DNA of 64,000 nt, from contig CM043969.1 of NCBI GenBank assembly GCA_014529385.2, positions 12,234,648 through 12,298,647 of the forward strand, given 5' to 3'. The position numbers and the translations under genes were made by a program. Shown piece after piece: positions 38,721 through 50,606 of this stretch. Within the stretch, counting starts at the first letter, position 1. Each line of letters begins with the position of its first letter. The notes under the pieces are model-generated. The model was given only the letters and a program-made list of their open reading frames with translations. It ran no database searches and had not been told where the DNA came from. The DNA comes from Adiantum capillus-veneris (lineage: Eukaryota; Streptophyta; Polypodiopsida; Polypodiales; Pteridaceae).

Positions 38721-39640
38721 ATGGCTCAATCTACAGAGAAAGAGATTTTTGGTGCGTTTACATCCGAAGACAAATTGGATGGTACCAACTATTCTCTTTG
38801 GTCTTTTATGGCCAAAAATGTTTTGGTTGGTAAAGGATTGTGGGATTATGCATCTGGAGATGAAGTTCATTCAGGTAGCATTGCACCTGCCACACCTGGT
38901 AGTGGTGCAGCTGTTGGTGCAAGACCCTCACAAGTCACTCCAGAGAAAAAGAGATGGGATACTAAAGATGCATAGGCTATGGCTGTGATTGCAATAACCA
39001 TAAAGAGGACAATCACACCACATATAAGATCTTGCAGAACTTCTGCGGATGCTTGGAACACTCTGCAAGCTATGTTTGGAGGAAGAAATGCTGCCAGAAT
39101 AGAGTTTTTGAAGAAACAACTTGACAAAATAAAGATGGACGAAGGTGACGATATCGTCGAGCATCTTATAAAAATCAGGGATCTTAAAGAGCAATTGCAT
39201 AGCATTGATGAAGTGATTCCAGAGAAGGACTTGGTTTCCAAAACACTCAATTCACTACCACCATCTTATTTGACTTTTCAGACTTCTTTGACTCTGTCTT
39301 TGCGAGCTAATCTTGAGCCTCTTCATTTTGAAGAGTTAGTGGCTTTGCTATTGCAGGAGGATCACGTAAGAACAAGTATTTACAGGTGGATGGTATGGAT
39401 CATGCTCTTGTTGTACAGAACAAAAACAAGGGTAAAGAGAGTGCTCATTACTCCAAGTCTAGTGCAGGACAATCTTCAGAGAAGTCTGAAGGTGATTCCG
39501 ACAAGTCCAAGAAGAAAGGTAAATGTCACTACTGCAAGAAACCTGGTCACTACATTAGTGAGTGTAAAAAGCGAATTGCTAAAGAAAAGAAGAAAGAGTC
39601 AAGTTTGGTTGTTTCAGCTTCTGGTGATTCTTCTATAGCT
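38721..39640 (+). pseudogene. Element C gag
   Basis: The ATG at 38721 begins MAQSTEKEIFGAF. An N-terminal LDGTNYSLWSFMAKNVL block is the copia gag signature, followed by the UBN2-type helical region (AWNTLQAMFGGRNAARIEFLKKQLDKIKM, SKTLNSLPPSYLTF). A TAG at 38973 interrupts the frame, and a frameshift near 39360 moves the reading into the frame that carries the zinc knuckle CHYCKKPGHYISEC. Gag would form the particle. The gene is dead. Confidence 0.88.
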
Positions 39641-40996
39641 AAAGAAGAGTCTGCAAACTTTGTGCAGGATTCTTATGCTTTCGTAGTATGTTCAGATTTT
39701 TCTGCTTATAGTGTTGACAAGACACAAATGATTTGGTACTTTGATAGTGGTGCATCCAGGCATATTACTTCAAGGAAGGATTTGTTTTGTTCATTGGATG
39801 CAGCTCCAGCAGGAAAGAAGGTGACATGTGCAAATAATGCTTCTTATCCAATCAAAGGCGTTGGTAAGATTTTGATTACCATTTTAGATGGTTCAGATTT
39901 ATGCTTGCCAGATGTCTTATATGTTCCAGGGATCAAGAAGAATTTGTTGTCTGTATCCTCTCTTGCAAAAAATGGTCTTCGGGTCATTTTTGAGGATGAC
40001 AGATGTGTTGTACGAGATCGAGAGAATGGTTATTCCCTTATCACTACAAGTATGCTGGAAAATGGACTATTTGTGCTAGATCGTTATGAAAAGCAGATTC
40101 AGGTATGTATTGCAGAAACATAGACTCAGGCCATGCAGGATGCTGAGTTGTGGCATGCTAGATTTGGGCATGTTAGTTATGGCAGTTTGATGACTTTACA
40201 ACTTCATAATATGGTGCATGATTTTTCTTTATTGGAGATGCCACCAAGACATGTATGTGAAGGTTGCGTTCTTGGAAAGATGCACAAATTTGCATTTTCG
40301 CAGGATGGTTCAGTTAGAGGGACACTAAAGTTGCAGCTTGTACACAGTGATGTATGTGGTCCTATGAGGATGCCATCTATAGGAAACAGCCTTTATTTTG
40401 TGACCTTAATTGATGACTTTTCCAGGTTTTGTTGGGTGTATCCACTCAAAGCAAAGTCAGATGTGTTTGCAGTTTTTCAACATTATGTCGCCATGGTTGA
40501 AAATGAAACAAGTTGCAAAGTACAGACTCTTCGTACCGATCGAGGAGGTGAATACATGTCAGGTGCATTTAAGGATTTTTTGGGAAAGAAAGGCATTAAA
40601 CACCAATGCACTATGCCATACACACCACAACAGAATGGTGTTGCAAAAAGAAAGAATAGGTCTTTAATGGAGACGGCTAGATGTATGCTCAAGGCTAAGA
40701 GTTTGCCTCATAAGCTATGGATGGAGGCAGTTGCTTGTGCAACACATGTTTTGAACAGGTGTCCTACTCGTGCCTTGTTGACCATTACTCCATATGAAGC
40801 TTGGTATGACAGAAAACCTTCAGTCAGTTATCTTCGTGTTTTTGGTTGTCTTGCTTATGCTCACATCCCTCAGCAGTTACGTGGGAAGCTTGATGATAAG
40901 GCAATCAAATGTATATTTGTGGGGTACAGTAGTGGAAGTAATTGTTATAGACTTTACAATCCTGCTACAACAAGATTTTTGAAAGTCGTGATGTAA
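39641..40996 (+). pseudogene. Element C protease and integrase
   Basis: Protease: WYFDSGASRHIT with the usual DSGA, then LPDVLYVPGIKKNLLSV. A TAG at 40121-40123 breaks the frame. GAG-pre-integrase follows (LWHARFGHVSYGSL, CEGCVLGKMHKFAF, giving the H...H...C-x2-C zinc domain). The integrase core has D in VHSDVCGP and D in RTDRGGEY. The third catalytic residue is K in NGVAKRKNR, where E is expected. The frame is lost again near 40975. It could not catalyse integration as it stands. Confidence 0.88.
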
Positions 40997-41145
40997 TTTT
41001 TGCAGAAACTACTGCTCAACCTATGGTTGCTTTTGATGTACCTCATATGCAGACACATGATGTGTTTGAAGGTTTGCTTCCTTCTTTTGTGGAGAATCAA
41101 GAATCACAACAGGTTGATAATCTTGATCAATCTTTTGATTAGCAT

Positions 41146-42906
41146 GTGACACCTCATGATGTAGAGGAAATTGTGCATGAAGAGCAAGAAGTTCTCAGGG
41201 AAGAAAGAACCTTGCCGAAATGGGTTCAGAAAACTTTGCAGGATAGCAAGTTGGATGCACCGTTGCCACGAAAAACACGTGCTGGTACTACTTTTGGTAG
41301 AGAGCAAGTAGATTTGGCTTGCTTTAGCACTCTTTGTGATGCAGATGAGCCTGATTCATTTGAACAAGCTTTAGAGTGTGTTCAGTGGAAAGATGCTATG
41401 CAGCAAGAAATTGATTCTATTCATAAGAATCATACATGGGATCTAGTGGACTTGCCTACAGGTAAAGAGCCTATTGGTACAAAGTGGGTTTTTAAGGTAG
41501 GAAACAAGATGGTACTGTTGACAGGTACAAAGCAAGGCTTGTGGCAAAAGGCTATGCACAACAGAAAGGCATAGATTATGATGAAACCTTTGCTCCTACT
41601 TCTCGTGCGTCCACAGTTAGATCATTAGTTGCAATTGCTGCTCATCATGGTTGGAAAGTGCATCAGTTGGATATCAAAACTGCTTTTTTGAATGGTGATT
41701 CGCAGGAAGAAGTTCATGTAAGTCAACCAAGTGGTTTTGTTGTAAAAGGTCAAGAGCAAAAGGTATGTAGATTGCGTAAAGCTTTGTATGGTCTTAAACA
41801 GGCTCCAAGAGCATGGTATGAGAAGATACATACTTATTTGATTGGCTAGGGATTTCAGAATAGTCCAACAGAAAGTACTTTGTATGCCAAAAAGAGAGAT
41901 GGAGTTCTCATTATGCTAACACTTTATGTGGATGAAATGCTTCTTACAGGCAATACTGCAGATGAAATTGAAGCATTTAAAGATGCTTTGAGAAAAACCT
42001 TTGAGAAAAACCTTTGAGATGTCTGATCTTGGTTTGCTACATTATTACTTGGGTATTCAGTTTGTGCAATCAGAGGATGGCATATACATGTTGCAGGCAA
42101 AATATTTGCATAAAATTTTGGACAAGTTTGGTATGCAAAATTGTAAGACAATCTCTACACCCGTAGAAACTGGATCAAAGTTGAGCATGCATGATGCTGG
42201 AGAACCTTTTGATGTACATACTTATGCAGTAGCCGTTGGTTGCTTGATATATTTGGCAGGAAACACTCGTCCATACATTCAATTTGGGGTTTCACAAGCA
42301 AGCAGATTTATGCACAGCCCAGGTATGCATCATTGGCAGGCTGTGAAGCGCATACTTCGTTACCTTTCAGGTACCCCTAATCTTGCCATGTTCTTTCCAA
42401 GGGGGGATATGTATGGAAAGCACAGTTCTATGCAGCTTCTTGGTTACAGGGATTCAGATTGAGCTGGTGATTTTGACACACGACATTCCACAAGTGGCAA
42501 TTGTTTTTTCTTGGGAAATGCATGTATATCTTGGCTAAGCAAGAAGCAACCCACAGTGGCTACATCAACTTGTGAAGCTGAGTACAGGACATCTTTCACG
42601 GCAATAGTTGATTGTGTATGGATACGCAGGTTATTGGCAGATCTTTGTGAGTGTCAACAAGCACCCACTACCATTTTCACTGACAGTCAGAGTGCTATGG
42701 CAGTTACAAGGAATCCAGTATTTCATGCAAGAACAAAGCACATAGAGGTTCACTACCACTATGTCAGGGAAAGGCTACATACAGGGGAGATCACACTAAC
42801 TTACTGTCCTACACAGAATAACATTGCAGATCTATTTACGAAGGCGTTATCACGAGAAAAGTTTGAAGCTTTCCGAAAAGATTTGGGATTACTCTCATAC
42901 ACATGA
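41146..42906 (+). pseudogene. Element C reverse transcriptase and RNase H
   Basis: RT blocks appear in order over several frames: [56 protein letters not shown], then LYVDEMLL where YVDDMLL is expected. The catalytic aspartate is thus replaced by glutamate. A 13-base tandem duplication at about 41990-42015 shifts the frame. RNase H is recognisable as [20 protein letters not shown] and [13 protein letters not shown] and ends near 42906. Confidence 0.88.
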
Positions 42907-42942
42907 TGACCTGCTACCTTGTACGGATTCACACTATCACTA

Positions 42943-42953
42943 CAGGGGGGATT
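42943..42953 (+). other. Polypurine tract of element C
   Basis: CAGGGGGGATT directly before the 3' LTR start TGTAGAC. Confidence 0.75.
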
Positions 42954-43232
42954 TGTAGACATGTAGTAGTGTTAGTGTGTATACGCGCTTCACCAGGGGC
43001 ACTTTTCTCCCACTGGGTTTTTCCCCCTGGACATGTGGTGTGAAAGGACACCTTATCTCTTAGGGTTTCATATAAGCTTTGTAGCTCTGAGTTTGTAGAT
43101 ACTCTATTATTCTAATACAGAGAGATAGACTATAGAGATCTCGTACGCAAGCTCTGTGTCTTCTCCTTCTCCATCTTCTTCCTACTATGAGTTGTTGTCT
43201 TCCTTCTGTTTCCTGTTTTATCATCTTCAACA
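42954..43232 (+). repeat. 3' LTR of element C
   Basis: 279 bp, single copy of the 78-bp unit. About six substitutions by eye relative to the 5' LTR. Confidence 0.95.
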
Positions 43233-43237
43233 GGGGA

Positions 43238-44795
43238 TGTCGTAAGATTCATCACTATCGCTACTATCCTCAGCAAGGTTGACTTCTTGTACTTTCCCTT
43301 GATTTTTTGGCTGGTATTGGAAATTTACGTCTGTTTTCTCGTGGGTGGTAGTTTCTTGGAGGATGTTTCTAGCCCATTGATTGGAGCATTGTTAGCTCGT
43401 TGCTTTGATCGTATTTCTCCTAGCTGAGTCTTTGCATCCTTATTAGGATCCATGTATGAGGATGCTTGTGGTGGCTGTGTCTTCACCGAGGACTTTGGAA
43501 TCCACTTTTGATGCACTTTATTCATGTAGCGATGACATTGATTCCTGGGTTGTTGATCTTCTTGAATCTCGAAGTGTTCTACAGAGTCATAGAACTCGTC
43601 GTCTTCTTCATCTTTGATTCTCCACATTTCTTTGTTTGCTCTTTATTTCGAGAGCTTGTTGATGTCTAGTTCTCTTTGTTTTCCTGGATTACACTCACTG
43701 CAAAATAAGGAACGACATCATAGCCATTTTCATCACAAAACTTTGTTGTGGGAGCATCCTCCACGGCGCACACGTCCATAGTAGCCAAGATGTGTTCCCA
43801 TCCAAAAGGCTCTAACTCTTCTTTAGGAAATGGTTCTGGGATATAGTCCTTATCCTCTATAACCCGCTCTAGGATACATTCCTCACGTTTCAAGCTACCA
43901 CATTGTGAAGCTCCACACATCCACAGTTATTTAGGCTTACCTAACCAAGATGGAAGTTCTGATCCTGCAACTGTGGCGGAATCAAACTCCTCAACCGGTG
44001 TTCTCGTCACATTCCTACAACTATGGTCCCTCAAGTTTACCTTTGTTATGGTTTCCATATGTCTTAGGTATATATGGTCATAACCCCAATCTTGGACCAT
44101 TTTCAATTGTTGCATGAATGGTCTTCCCAGAATGATGTCATAGTTATTCTTCTTGCCAAAGTCAACAACAGCAAAAGTGTGTTCATATTCAATGCCACAA
44201 GAAGTAACAAGTACTTTTTCTAGCAGTCCTATGGGCTTTTCCTTGTGTCCGTCTGCAAGCTGCAGGGTCATTCGTGTGGATATCAAGGCAGGTTTTCCCC
44301 ATTTTTTCCAAACCTCTTTGGTTGCAATGGCCACACTAGCTCCGCTGTCAAGGATTGCCATGGTTTTTACATTATTGGATTCCACAGGAAGGGTGGTGTT
44401 TCCCTCTTCTCCCTCGTAATACTCGCCTACCTTGTTTAATGGCACTGGCCTAGTATTTAGTTGAGGCATTTCAAGCTCTTTGATGCCTCCCGCAATTTGA
44501 GTCATTGAGGTTTTCACACCAAATTTCTCTAGACATTTACCCACATTAGCCCACATGTTTGCTCTTATTCTGAGCAACTCGGCTAACATTATTGTACACG
44601 TGACTAGGGTAGATAGAATATCTACTAGCCCCTTTGAATCAATGGCCTTGTTGGGAGACAGTCTCTGTGATGGGACTGCAACCACATGTGACTTGGTCTC
44701 GTACTCTCCCATGTAGGACGGTAGTGTTCTTAGCGAATGGGGTTGACTATCCATAGATTGTACATATCCTTTTTCTCCCCAATACGATCTCACGT
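43238..44795 (-). pseudogene. Element B gag-protease, C-terminal part including retropepsin
   Basis: The minus-strand reading continues B's gag after the D insertion: SYWGEKGYVQSMDSQPHSL, then the retropepsin with AILDSGASVAIA and ILGRPFMQQLKMVQDWGY, closely matching A. Two in-frame TAA codons (one right after WLGKPK, where A has GKPKEL) and a later frameshift break it. The part near 43510 holds one HQKWIPK motif. Copia element C cuts it at 43233. The protease active site is intact, but the gene is not. Confidence 0.88.
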
Positions 44796-45665
44796 TGTTG
44801 TAAACAAGCAAGCTGAAACACCTCTATAGTGATGTCACCCAAGAGCGTTGAAAGAGAAATACAAGAGGCAAAAATCTTTGCCAAATCCTTCTGAAAGACC
44901 ACAAGTCCAATAGGAGTAGACCCTTGGGAATTTACTAGCTGTCGCCCACCCAAGAGACTATGTCACATAGGAGCAAAACCCTGCCAAAGCATGGATTTAC
45001 AACACACGTCGACCAATGCATATGAAGACAAGAGCCTCTCCCTTCACAATCAAACATCACAAACCCACAACTTCAACATCAATTCCACAATTCATAGATA
45101 CATGCCCTCCGAATCTATCTACACACAATTTGCCACTAGGCTGCCATAGCCATAACCCTGCAAAGAACTAGTCGTAATCTGATGAGCACAACTCCAATTG
45201 GGGCACTTAAAGATTGAGATAAATCTTGAAAAATGAATGGAGAGAAAGCTGAAGATGACTAAAATTGATTCCATACGCCCCCATGAGCAAAATTGACGCG
45301 AACAGAGAGCTGTCCCAGCACGACTACATGTAGAGAAGGCTAGTCGGGGCAAAAAACTGCATCCAAGAGCACCAAGGAGATAGAACGAGCTAAAACCTGC
45401 AAATTTATGATCTTTTGCTGAACTCTTTTTAGTTTGTACATTATTTTAAGTTATATACAAGGCTCACTTCAAAAAACTCACTCACGGGCACTTACAGTAG
45501 CCCGACAGCTGTCACTAGACTAGCGACTTGCAGTGCATGTACATGTGCTTGCTAAAGAAAGCTAAAAAACCCACAAAAAGAAAGCCCACATGCCCTTTTG
45601 ACATCGTGCGTCATGTCCGTATGTACAAATTTACAAAAAATGGGGTGTCAGAAATGCGCCCAACA
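44796..45665 (-). repeat. 3' LTR of element D
   Basis: TGTTG...CAACA, 870 bp. It contains about 120 bp (around 45210-45340) that the other LTR lacks. Confidence 0.88.
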
Positions 45666-45692
45666 TAGTTTGCCACACCCCAGCCTGCTAGA

Positions 45693-46067
45693 TCATTCAT
45701 GATCAGCAACACAAAAGAGATCCTGTAAACCACATGAGGGAGTCTTCAACTCATCTTCATCATTAACCACATGATCAGAAAATTCTTCAAAAGAAGGCTC
45801 ATCCTCAATCACAGTCATCAACCTTGCAATATACTTCTTCGACCTGTAGCCATTCACACGTGCTTTATGCGGGGTACCATCCAAGTCAGCAAGCTGATAT
45901 GTGCCATTCGAAAACCTGTTTAAGAACAAGAAAGGACCTTGCCACTTGATTTGAAATTTCTTTTGAAAAGTTCTATCAAGCTTACTATTGTAACGAAGCA
46001 CCATGTCATCCTTCTTGATGTCCTTGTTCTTTACCTTCTCATTTGCCTTTGCTTGACTCTTCTTCAA
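45693..46067 (-). pseudogene. Element D integrase C-terminal tail
   Basis: The frame reads KKSQAKANEKVKNKDIKKDDMVL, then FQIKWQGPFLF and GTYQLADLDG. This is the GPY/F-type SH3-like domain that follows gypsy integrase. A stop just upstream separates it from the core at 46071-46697. Confidence 0.8.
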
Positions 46068-46070
46068 GAC

Positions 46071-46967
46071 CTACTCATAATGCTCAAAAGCTAACACCCT
46101 ATCCAATTGTACACATTGCAAATATAAAAGTCTTTCCTTGAATGCATCCTTGGGCTCTTCTTCAAGCTTTAGCATCATCTTCAAGGATGGTATCTCCACC
46201 TCAATAGGAAGTAAAGCCTCTTTGCCAAAAACTAGATGGAAGGGAGAAAAATCAGTACCTGATTTGATGGCAGTTCTATAAGCCCATAGAGCACAAGGTA
46301 GCTCTAAATCCCAAGTCTTCACATTGTTTCTTGTCATCTTTGTAAGCATCCTTATGAGCTCTCCATTAAACCTTTCATTCATGCCATTGCATTGGGGATA
46401 ATATGGAGTAGTAAACCTGCGATGCACATGAAGCTTTTCACATAGATAATCCACCAATTCTCCCCTGAAACCGGGACCCTTGTCAGAAAGTAACTCCAAT
46501 GCCATGCCAAATTTGTAGAAAATATCTTCATATATAAATAAGGAAACATCTTTACTCGTGATGTGCTTAACAGCTTTGGCTTCGGCCCACCTAGATAGAT
46601 AGTCAACAACAGTAAGTATGTAACATTTGCCTCTAGCTGTCATAGGTAGAGGACCTTTTGCATCAATACCCCACTTCTCAAACACATCATAAGCCATGAT
46701 GGTGCCTCTAATTTATGATTTGAGAACCATATTTGCCATGCTTTGACACTCTTTACAAGACTTGCACCAATGATGAACATCACGTTGAACACTTGGCCAC
46801 ACATAACCCTCCTGCAAGACTTTATGCAAAGTGATCTTTGCAGCAAAGTGACCACCACAAGAACCCTCATGATTCTCCTCTAAAATTTTGTAAATTTTCT
46901 CTTTCCAAGGAAATTTTCTCATCACAAGATCAGCCCCCTTCATATACAAGGCATCACCAAGTAGCAC
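46071..46967 (-). pseudogene. Element D integrase: zinc domain and catalytic core
   Basis: The zinc part (46713-46967) has H-x...GGHFAAKITL and the CKSCKEC pair. The core (46071-46697) has D in WGIDAKGP, D in LLSDKGPGF and E in MNERFNGEL, so the DDE triad is kept. A stop near 46700 separates the two parts. The frame ends within the K/E-rich helix before the tail. Confidence 0.86.
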
Positions 46968-47860
46968 TACCTTTTGGCACGACGTAGGAAGGCGTACTTT
47001 TTTGGCTTTTCCAACTCTGATGGAAGCATACCTGTTTGTAGAAACTCTTCCTCCCTCTCTAAAGCTTCCCTTCCCAAATAAAGAGGAGAATAAGCCCTTA
47101 TCACATACAATTGCCCAATTGAAGCTTGCGCTGCACCATGTGCTTCTTCATTTTGAGACCTGTCCACAAGCCTTAAACTCCAAGCTTCAAAATGCTTAAG
47201 CAGATTCTTCACTTGAAAACACATATTTTTCAGCCTTGGATTCTTACTTTTCCACACCCCAAGTACTTGCTTCACTACCAAAAGAGCATCACCTCTTACC
47301 CTCACACGACGGATGCCAAGCTCAAGGCAAAGGTTGAGACCTTTCTCCAAAGTAGCATACTCAGCTTCATTGTTGCTTTGTGTTGTAAGCTTCAAACTCC
47401 TTTTAGATACCAAAGCACCTTGAGGATCATAAACTAACACACCTCCTGAAGCTTGACCATGCGCTTTCCTGTAAGAGCCATCAAAAAACAATAGATAGGC
47501 ATTGTCTATGTCAGGAGCTTCCATGTGTTGCTTCTTCACTGCATCCTCCTTAAGAAGAAGAGGGCTTTCCTTATAGGTAAGCAAATCAGCCAATGTAGCC
47601 CTTGTACTCTCCTCAACAAGAAAAGAGAATTGGAATTCCTGTAGCTCCACAATCCACTTCATGAGCCTCTTTGACAAAGTAGGTCTATTCACCAATTCAG
47701 GTAGAAGAGTGTAGCCTGTGAGGAATGTGAATGGTTTAGGGAGAAGGTAGTGCCTAAACCTTCTACATGCATAAATCACACTTACCATAATGAGCTCCAC
47801 CTCAGTATAGCCTCTCTCCACCTCTAGCTTCACCCTGCTAGCACAATAGATAGGCTTCAT
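46967..47860 (-). pseudogene. Element D RNase H pair
   Basis: The first part is the end of the standard gypsy RNase H (KPIYCASR, ELIMVSVIYACRRFRHYLL). The second half is an extra archaeal-like RNase H: LFFDGSYRKAHGQASGGVL, NNEAEYATLEKGL, VRVRGDALLVVKQV and NEEAHGAAQ. An extra RNase H downstream of the normal one is the mark of Tat-type plant gypsy elements. Confidence 0.85.
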
Positions 47861-47878
47861 GTAGTGGGAATTATTACC

Positions 47879-48454
47879 TCATTGAAGAAGCATAGCTGCA
47901 ATAGCATCCTCACCTACTGATGGATTCACATAAAACTCCTTATCCCAATTAGGAGCTTGCATAGCAGGAAGAGAACCAAGAACCTCTTTGATACCTTGAA
48001 AAACCTCTTCACATTCATTTGTCCATTGTAGAGGATCCAACCTTGCTACTTGTTGTAGAGGATAAAGAAGTTGAGAGGACAAAGGAATGAACCTTGCCAT
48101 ATACTTCACCTTTTGAATAAAAGTAGAAAGTTTCTTTGTATCTTCAGGTGATGGGAGGAGCACCAAAGCCTTCACTTTGTCAGGATCCGCTTCAATCCCA
48201 TTCTCTAAGATCATATGCCCCAAAAACTTCACTCTTGGTTGAGCAAGATGAAATTTCTTTGGGTTGAGTTGACCTCCACTTTCATCATATTGCTTCAATG
48301 CCATCCCAAGATTTGCACAATGATCCTTTCTAGAGCTATAAACACAAAAGTCATCAATAAGATCCTTCACAAACTTGCCAAGAAAGGGAGAGAACACCTT
48401 GTTGACGCGCTTTTGATACCACACACAACCATTCATAAGACCAAAAGGAAGCAC
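47879..48454 (-). pseudogene. Element D reverse transcriptase, C-terminal part
   Basis: Starts MLPFGLMNGCVWYQK; the active site reads LIDDFCVYS (x-IDD, where Y/F-xDD is typical). Then come VKFLGHMI and the connection domain. It directly continues the RT start at 48467-49297 after a one-frame break. Confidence 0.86.
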
Positions 48455-48466
48455 ACAATAACAAAA

Positions 48467-49297
48467 TCATCCCCATGGCATGATAAATGTGGTCTTCTTT
48501 CGATCTTCCAAAGCCAAGGTGAGCTGAAAATATCCAGAGAATCCATCACATACGCTATACCTCTCATGCCCTGCAATAGAATCAAGTATGTCATCTATGA
48601 AAGGAAGAGGGTATGGATCCCTCTTCATGGCTGCGTTTAGAGGCTTAAAATCAACACATATCCTCCACTTTCCATCCTTCTTGGGTGTGAAAACAACAGG
48701 ACTCACCCATTCTGCAGTGCTCACAGGACATATGAAACCTGCTTCAAGAAGCTTGTCTACCTCTTCCTTTAAAGCATTAAGGCTTTCTCTTCTTCTTCTC
48801 TTTACCTGTACCTGTTTCCCTCTTTTATGGCTGGGACTTGCATCACTCATGTCATGATCTCTTGTAACCCTCTTACCTACAAGAATGACCATAGCTCCCA
48901 AATCATCCTCTTTCTTCTCCAAACGGATTATGCTTACCACTTTTGTTTTGCCCTTCTCTTCTGCTGTCAATCCACTTGGTCCTGCTTCCCCTTTAATCTC
49001 AATACCATAATCTTGAGCTCGAGAAGGAATTTGTGGAGGAAGAGGAAACATGTCGCCACCCATTCTCTTTGGCTTGTCACATTGAGGGCTTTTATGACCC
49101 CATTCACCACAATTGTAGCATTGAAACATATCCCCTCTTCTAGCCATGCCTCTTCCTCTTCCACCTGTATAACCCTCATTGCTTCCATAACCACGTCCAT
49201 ATCCATAACTTTGACCTCTTCCACCTCCCATCATATGCACACTAAGATTCTTCATAAGACCTACAACCTCTTGCATCTCCTTGCGAAAGGCATTCAC
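48467..49297 (-). pseudogene. Element D gag zinc knuckle joined to reverse transcriptase start
   Basis: An R/G/Y-rich stretch (GRGQSYGYGRGYGS) leads to the zinc knuckle CYNCGEWGHKSPQC. After about 110 residues without any protease motif, RT begins: EVDKLLEAGFICPV, WVSPVVFTPKKDGKWRICVDFKPLN, YSVCDGFSGYFQL. The protease domain expected between them is absent, so D could not mature its own polyprotein. Confidence 0.86.
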
Positions 49298-49309
49298 ATC
49301 ATGAGAAGC

Positions 49310-49585
49310 TTATTGATCATAACCTGGCTCCCTGATGAGGACCCTTGGTTGCTCTACCGCTTTCACTTCAAGCTTTGGCTCCACATTGATTCCAAGTTGA
49401 TGAAGACCATCTGCTTTCCACTCTTTATTCTTTACAATTTCAAATGCCTCCTCAAAGGTCCTTGGCTGCTTAAGCTCTACCTTCAAGCGTAGGTTACTCC
49501 TCAAGCTTGCAAGAAACTTGTCCTTCTTCAACATGGTTGGAGGAATTTCAGCCCCCAACCATCCTGGCCTACAGAAGGTCCCCAT
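49310..49585 (-). pseudogene. Element D gag, C-terminal piece
   Basis: Reads FLASLRSNLRLKVELKQPRTFEEAFEIVKNKEW, a typical C-terminal part of the gypsy gag domain. It is separated from its N-terminal half by the LINE fragment at 49590-50190. Confidence 0.75.
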
Positions 49586-49589
49586 GTTT

Positions 49590-50190
49590 GCACCCCATAC
49601 AACATAGCTGAGGCTACTAAGGTATCAAAGAGCCATAACTTTGTCTCAGGTTCCTAGAAGTGAACCTGCGACAAACACATCCTCTCCAAGCCTCCCAAGG
49701 CCACAAAAGCTCTAGTCAGTCTAGTCTCTACTGCTCTCCCCAAAGAAAATCTCGGCCCAGTGAAGACAACTCCAAGGTAATTGTATGCATCTATATACTC
49801 TACAATCTCTTTACCATATGTGAAAGTCGATGTTGATCTCCTGATCCACTATGGTGTGGTGTTAGATCAACACAATATCATCAACATATAAAAATAATGG
49901 GATCCACGTCCCTGCCAGCTGGGCACCTCTGTCACCCTATCTGTCAATGTAATCAGACACCTCATCAACATACATACCAGATAGAGTAGGAGACAATGGG
50001 CAACCCTGTTTCACCCCAATGGTGGAGTGAACTAAACCAGATATCCCCTCCGGAGTGTGTACATGTCCCATCATTGATCTGTATAGAGCCATAATCCCCC
50101 AAATCAACACTATGGGCACCCCCATCTCTTGCAATCTATGTGCATCAATCGAGCTCTCGGTACCATGCCAAAGATGCACACCACTTTGTC
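49590..50190 (-). mobile_element. LINE reverse-transcriptase fragment inside element D gag
   Basis: On the minus strand the frame reads GVPIVLIWGIMALYRSM, then GVKQGCPLSPTLSGMYVDE and, further on, LYVDDIVLI. These are the non-LTR RT motifs (the G-x-x-Q-G-C-P-L-S-P block and the x-DD block). Later VVWGANMG resembles the LINE LYGVQTWG block. Gag homology of D stops at about 50180 and resumes at 49585, so this is an inserted, 5'-truncated or rearranged LINE piece. Confidence 0.7.
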
Positions 50191-50606
50191 CATAACGCAT
50201 TGAATGCCTTGACAAAGTCTTCTATGATTTGGCCTTCATCTTGTACTAAGCCTTGAATAGACTGCCATACCTTTTGTGGGTCTTCCCCCTATTGAAAGTG
50301 TGTAAGAAAAGCATGCCTTACCATTTCATAAGTCATGACTTGAGGAGGTTGGGCTGATTGTAGCTCCTTTTCGTAGCCTTCCAACCATTCCCTAGCATCT
50401 CCCTTCAAACAGAAGTAGAAGATTCGTAGCACCAACGCTGGGTCTTGCTTGTCAGCAAGAAGGCAAGCAAACTCCATTCTCTCAATGAAAGATTTGGAAC
50501 TTTCATTTGATTTCCCACTAAACTCCAGAAAATTAAACGCCATGTCTTCAAAACCTGTAAACTGAAGTAACTTGAAGCGATTCCTCGGTGGCGGGCACCA
50601 AAACAC
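50191..50606 (-). pseudogene. Element D gag, N-terminal piece
   Basis: Gag begins very close to the LTR: FEDMAFNFLEFSGKS, then FIERMEFACLL, FYFCLKGDAREWLEGYEKEL and VRHAFLTHFQ, the gypsy gag capsid signature. A stop follows, then QKVWQSIQGLVQDEG continues to the LINE insertion. The minus-strand bases just inside the LTR read TGGTGCCCGCCACCGAGG, a primer-site-like TGG start; I could not assign the tRNA. Confidence 0.8.

Larger units (their letters stand above)
37964..43232 (+). mobile_element. Element C: Ty1/copia retrotransposon, inactive
   Basis: 5,269 bp with LTRs of 357 and 279 bp, target duplication GGGGA (37959-37963 and 43233-43237), an initiator-Met primer site and a polypurine tract. 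The order gag, protease, integrase, RT, RNase H is the copia order. Coding parts have stops, frameshifts and two lost catalytic residues. Inserted in B. Confidence 0.95.
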
